Shown here piece by piece: positions 7,038-9,752 of a stretch of DNA of 9,752 nt. The DNA is from UBA5109 sp038148435 (GTDB lineage: Bacteria; Pseudomonadota; Gammaproteobacteria; Pseudomonadales; Pseudohongiellaceae): positions 1 to 9,752 of the forward strand of contig JAYQVM010000061.1 in NCBI GenBank assembly GCA_038148435.1, in the 5' to 3' direction. The translations under genes and the position numbers were made by a program. Every line of letters starts with the position of its first letter. Position 1 is the stretch's first letter. The notes under the pieces are model-generated. The model saw only the letters and a list, made by a program, of their open reading frames with translations, did not search any database and was not told where the DNA came from.

Positions 7038-7067
7038 TTGTATTGTCTCAAGCATCAAGCTTACAAT
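7038..7067 (+). promoter_or_regulatory. Weak promoter candidate before the exported-protein cluster
   Basis: TTGTAT (7038-7043) and TACAAT (7062-7067) are 18 bases apart; the -10 matches five of six consensus positions, the -35 only three. The 185-base gap after the HtrA gene has no convincing terminator, so read-through from the HtrA promoter is also possible. Confidence 0.3.
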
Positions 7068-7164
7068 GCATCGAACCCAATATGATGGTCTTTATGTGGA
7101 CAGTATGTTTTTCAATCATAATTTCTGCAGACAGACCCTAAATTCCGCATGCTCATTTCAACAG

Positions 7165-7171
7165 AGGGGAG
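7165..7171 (+). promoter_or_regulatory. Ribosome binding site that fixes the start at 7176
   Basis: AGGGGAG ends 4 bases before the ATG at 7176, and that ATG gives a signal peptide starting MKLGNR. The longer frame from ATG 7149 would put eight or nine extra residues before it and has no ribosome binding site. Confidence 0.75.
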
Positions 7172-7175
7172 AAGC

Positions 7176-8060
7176 ATGAAGCTTGGCAACCGACTTGTAC
7201 TCTATTTTTTTGGCATTGGGCTGGCACTGCCCACCTTTTCCCAGGAAATCAACTTCGCTGGTGACTGGAGTGCTCTCTATCACGAAGACGAACCCGAACG
7301 TATTCCGGGCCCACCTTTGGCTGACTATGCCGGCCTGCCGATCAATGATGCAGCCAGAATGCGAGCTAATACATGGGACCCTAACCGCATTTCAGTCGTT
7401 CCTGAATTTCAGTGTCGTGAACACGGTGGCGACTATTCCATGCGTGGTCTAGCCCATATGCGAATCGAACGGGTCATCGATGAACGTTCCCAGCAGGCAG
7501 TCGCCTTCAGGACACGCATGAATTTTCACAATCAGGAACGCACTATTTGGCTGGATGGTCGTGATCATCCGCCTGCCGATGCACCCCATACCTGGGACGG
7601 ATTTTCAACTGCCTATTTTGAAAATGGCATGATGGTGGTGCATACCACGCACCAGAAGCAAAGCTATACGCGCCGCAATGGCATCCCCGCTAGCAGTGAG
7701 CGTGAGTTTTGGGAGTACTGGTATATCCATGAAAACATCCTGACCGTAGTGACCGTGGTTGATGATCCTGTGTTTTATTCCGAACCACTGGTGCGCAGCC
7801 AGAACTGGATGGTAAATCCGGCCTTGCGTATCACACAGAACAACTGTGAATACGTGATCGAGACCCCGATTGGAGATGATGGACAGATCGTGCCACACTA
7901 CCTCCCCGGCCAGAATCCTTTCCTGACCGAAACAGCTGAAATCTATCATCTTCCCTATGAGGGTATGCAGGGTGGCGCGGAAACCATGTATCCGGAGTTT
8001 CGCAAACAAATGGGCCAACCTCTAGGTGACAATCGTTTCTGTACCCTGGATTGCGAATAA
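7176..8060 (+). CDS. Exported protein of unknown function (paralogue of the gene at 9043)
   Basis: I do not recognise a named family. The 294-residue product has a signal peptide (basic MKLGNR, hydrophobic to about residue 22, likely cleavage after TFS). The mature part begins with FAGDW (27-31). It then has DYAGLPINDAARMRANTW (50-67), a cysteine-arginine pair at C80-R81, and TRRNGIPASSEREFWEYW (165-182). Alternating polar and aromatic stretches in the remainder suggest beta-sheet, possibly a lipocalin-like barrel (inference). The last six residues hold a CxxxC pair (C289, C293); with C80 and C224 there are four cysteines, which could form disulfides in the periplasm. The same layout of motifs recurs in the gene at 9043, so the two are probably paralogues. 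It is the first gene of a three-gene cluster, 9 bases before the metallo-beta-lactamase-fold gene. Function unknown. Confidence 0.85.
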   Translation: MKLGNRLVLYFFGIGLALPTFSQEINFAGDWSALYHEDEPERIPGPPLADYAGLPINDAARMRANTWDPNRISVVPEFQCREHGGDYSMRGLAHMRIERVIDERSQQAVAFRTRMNFHNQERTIWLDGRDHPPADAPHTWDGFSTAYFENGMMVVHTTHQKQSYTRRNGIPASSEREFWEYWYIHENILTVVTVVDDPVFYSEPLVRSQNWMVNPALRITQNNCEYVIETPIGDDGQIVPHYLPGQNPFLTETAEIYHLPYEGMQGGAETMYPEFRKQMGQPLGDNRFCTLDCE

Positions 8061-8069
8061 GGAGCTGAC

Positions 8070-9032
8070 ATGAGACAGTTAATTAAACCTTTTTTATTCA
8101 GCGCCCTTTTCTGCCTTCCCGTTGGCAGCCTAATGGCACAAGAATCTGAGCTGCAGCTTCTTCATGTACAGGGGCAGGTATACATGCTGTCTGGTGCAGG
8201 GGTAAATGTGACCGTACAACTTGGATCTCAAGGCATTGTCTTTGTTGACTCACCAGATGAAGATATCGTCCCCGCCATGATGGAACTGATTAGGCAACAT
8301 AGTAATCTCCCTGTCCTGTTCGTCGCTAGTACTGCATTGGATGAGGAGCATATTTCAAGTAATGCCATTCTTGGTGGCCTGGGAGATGCAGCCGGTGCGA
8401 CAGCAGGTGGTAGAGGTCAGCAGGTTACGGCCATTGCCGGTTCTGGTAATGGAGTGACACTACTAGCGCATGAAAACGTACTGAACCGTTTTTACCTGAC
8501 CGATCACAATATTCCCCGTCTTGACCTGACCAGCACCTATTACACAGGCAGTAAGGATATTTCTCTTAATCAGGAACCGGTAGTAATCTATCATGTTGCA
8601 AACGCACACACCGATGGTGATAGCATTGTCTACTTTCGGCGCTCAGACGTCATTAGCACTGGCGATATCTATACCCCAGGCCGTTATCCGGTAATTGATA
8701 TCGAACGCGGTGGCAGTGTGCAGGGACTGATCGAAGCCCTGAACTTTTTGATCGAACTGATCGTTCCTGGCCCCATGGCCGAAGCCGGTACCTATGTTAT
8801 TCCTGGCCACGGTCGCATTGGCGATGAAATTGATGTCGTTGAGTACCGCAATATGGTCTACATCGTAATGCAGCGCGTGGAGGCCCTGATTGCCGACGGT
8901 ATGAATCTACGTCAGATCATCGCTGCCCGCCCAACCCTTGACTATGATACCGAATACGGTGGTCGTCGCGGTGGAGCCAGTAACGAAGAATTTATCACGG
9001 CTATCTACAACAGCCTGACAGCAGAGATGTAA
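8070..9032 (+). CDS. Exported metallo-beta-lactamase-fold protein with altered metal motif
   Basis: The 320-residue product has a signal peptide (likely cleavage after LMAQ, residue 24) and a metallo-beta-lactamase fold. The early strand-turn GSQGIVFVDS is at 52-61, HTDGDS (H180) and STGDIY (D199) are present, and IPGHGR carries H247. The main metal motif, normally THxHxDH, reads TALDEEH at 88-94. Only its last histidine (H94) is kept; the two first histidines are A89 and D91, and the aspartate is E93. Binding of two zinc ions in the usual way is therefore doubtful; metal site 1 retains only H180. Some relatives I recall also lack HxH here, so this may be a family trait. A Gly/Ala-rich stretch (102-128) lies between the altered motif and LAHENVL (132-138). 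AAGGAG overlapping the previous stop precedes the ATG. Substrate unknown; a non-catalytic role is possible. Confidence 0.88.
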   Translation: MRQLIKPFLFSALFCLPVGSLMAQESELQLLHVQGQVYMLSGAGVNVTVQLGSQGIVFVDSPDEDIVPAMMELIRQHSNLPVLFVASTALDEEHISSNAILGGLGDAAGATAGGRGQQVTAIAGSGNGVTLLAHENVLNRFYLTDHNIPRLDLTSTYYTGSKDISLNQEPVVIYHVANAHTDGDSIVYFRRSDVISTGDIYTPGRYPVIDIERGGSVQGLIEALNFLIELIVPGPMAEAGTYVIPGHGRIGDEIDVVEYRNMVYIVMQRVEALIADGMNLRQIIAARPTLDYDTEYGGRRGGASNEEFITAIYNSLTAEM

Positions 9033-9042
9033 GGATTCCATC

Positions 9043-9752
9043 ATGAAAATTATTACTAAATCTCTTATTGCTACATTGACACTTCTTGCCGCCAGTACCC
9101 TGCAGGCTCAGCCGGAACGAGTTTCTTCTGGTAACCCCTTTAACCCAGATCAATTACCTCCCGAACAGGAACTGGGTCGTCCCAGTGCGCCGGTGGATCT
9201 CACTGGTACTTGGGTGAGCATCATTACCGAGGACTGGCGTTTCCGCATGGTCACCCCGCAGATTGGTGACTTTGCCAATATCCCGGAGAATGCAGCAGCT
9301 CGCGAGTACGCAGAAAATTGGCGCCCCGAAATGGATATCGGTAATGAATGCCGTGCCTATGGCGCGCCAGCCATCATGCATGAACCGGGGCGTATTAAAA
9401 TCTCATGGGAAGATGACCAGACCCTAAAACTGGAATTTGATGCCGGACGTCAAACCCGTTTCTTGCATTTCAATCCTCGTGTTGCAGCAGGTGAACGCTC
9501 ACGGCAGGGACATTCACTAGCCCGTTGGGAAAGACCTCGCGGTCTGCAGGTCGCTCCAGTCATCACTAATGTGGTGCCCATCGGGCAGCAGTTTCCTCGC
9601 CCTGAAATGGTCAGCAATTCACTACAGGTTTTTACCGATAACCTGACAGCCGGTTATTTGCGTAAAAACGGCATGCCCCACAGTGAAAATGCAGTGGTGC
9701 GCGAATATTTTGACACGATTACTATTCCTGATGGGTCTACTTGGCTGATCGT
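9043..9752 (+). CDS. Exported protein of unknown function, 3' end outside window
   Basis: The frame is open from ATG 9043 to the window end, giving 236 residues with no stop. AAGGA, overlapping the previous stop codon, lies 7-8 bases upstream of the ATG. A signal peptide is clear (MKIITK, hydrophobic to about 20, likely cleavage after LQA). The mature part has LTGTW (53-57), GDFANIPENAAAREYAENW (75-93), C103-R104, RFLHF (139-143), ARWERPRG (160-167) and AGYLRKNGMPHSENAVVREYF (203-223, in two pieces around GMP). These match the order of motifs of the gene at 7176 (GDW; DYAGLPINDAARMRANTW; C-R; TRRNGIPASSEREFWEYW), so I call them diverged paralogues. It follows the metallo-beta-lactamase-fold gene by 10 bases and is surely in the same operon. 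Function unknown; C-terminus not seen. Confidence 0.82.
   Translation, partial: MKIITKSLIATLTLLAASTLQAQPERVSSGNPFNPDQLPPEQELGRPSAPVDLTGTWVSIITEDWRFRMVTPQIGDFANIPENAAAREYAENWRPEMDIGNECRAYGAPAIMHEPGRIKISWEDDQTLKLEFDAGRQTRFLHFNPRVAAGERSRQGHSLARWERPRGLQVAPVITNVVPIGQQFPRPEMVSNSLQVFTDNLTAGYLRKNGMPHSENAVVREYFDTITIPDGSTWLI

Overview
The window looks like a chromosomal piece of a gammaproteobacterium, probably a free-living aerobic, possibly marine one (inference). The basis is a System I cytochrome c maturation operon in the order ccmABCDE, a 577-residue RecJ of the usual proteobacterial length, a 189-residue Dcd, a c-type cytochrome and an HtrA protease behind a sigmaE-like promoter. No mobile element, tRNA, rRNA or CRISPR array was seen. 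Both ends cut through genes.

Left part (1-2607, minus strand): a tightly packed operon for haem export and cytochrome c maturation, ccmA-ccmB-ccmC-ccmD-ccmE, transcribed leftwards with overlapping or nearly touching genes. ccmE, at the window edge, is interrupted by a stop after 89 codons. Faint, in-register CcmE similarity continues to the edge, so it is either a decayed gene or poor sequence at a contig end. A TATAAT box sits just upstream of ccmA.

Middle part (2762-5651): dcd (dCTP deaminase, minus strand), a small secreted monohaem cytochrome c (plus strand) that would be a client of the Ccm system, a strong hairpin terminator, and recJ (minus strand) converging on that terminator.

Right part (5652-9752, plus strand): a divergent intergenic region carrying a 10-bp inverted repeat and a sigmaE-type promoter in front of a periplasmic HtrA/DegS-like protease. 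After it comes a three-gene cluster of exported proteins: an unrecognised protein, a metallo-beta-lactamase-fold protein whose HxHxDH metal motif is largely replaced, and a second unrecognised protein (cut by the window end) that looks like a diverged paralogue of the first. This cluster is the least explained and most interesting part. Its three genes are 9-10 bp apart, each with its own ribosome binding site, and all three start with a signal peptide, so they very likely act together in the periplasm or outside the cell. Their substrate is unknown.
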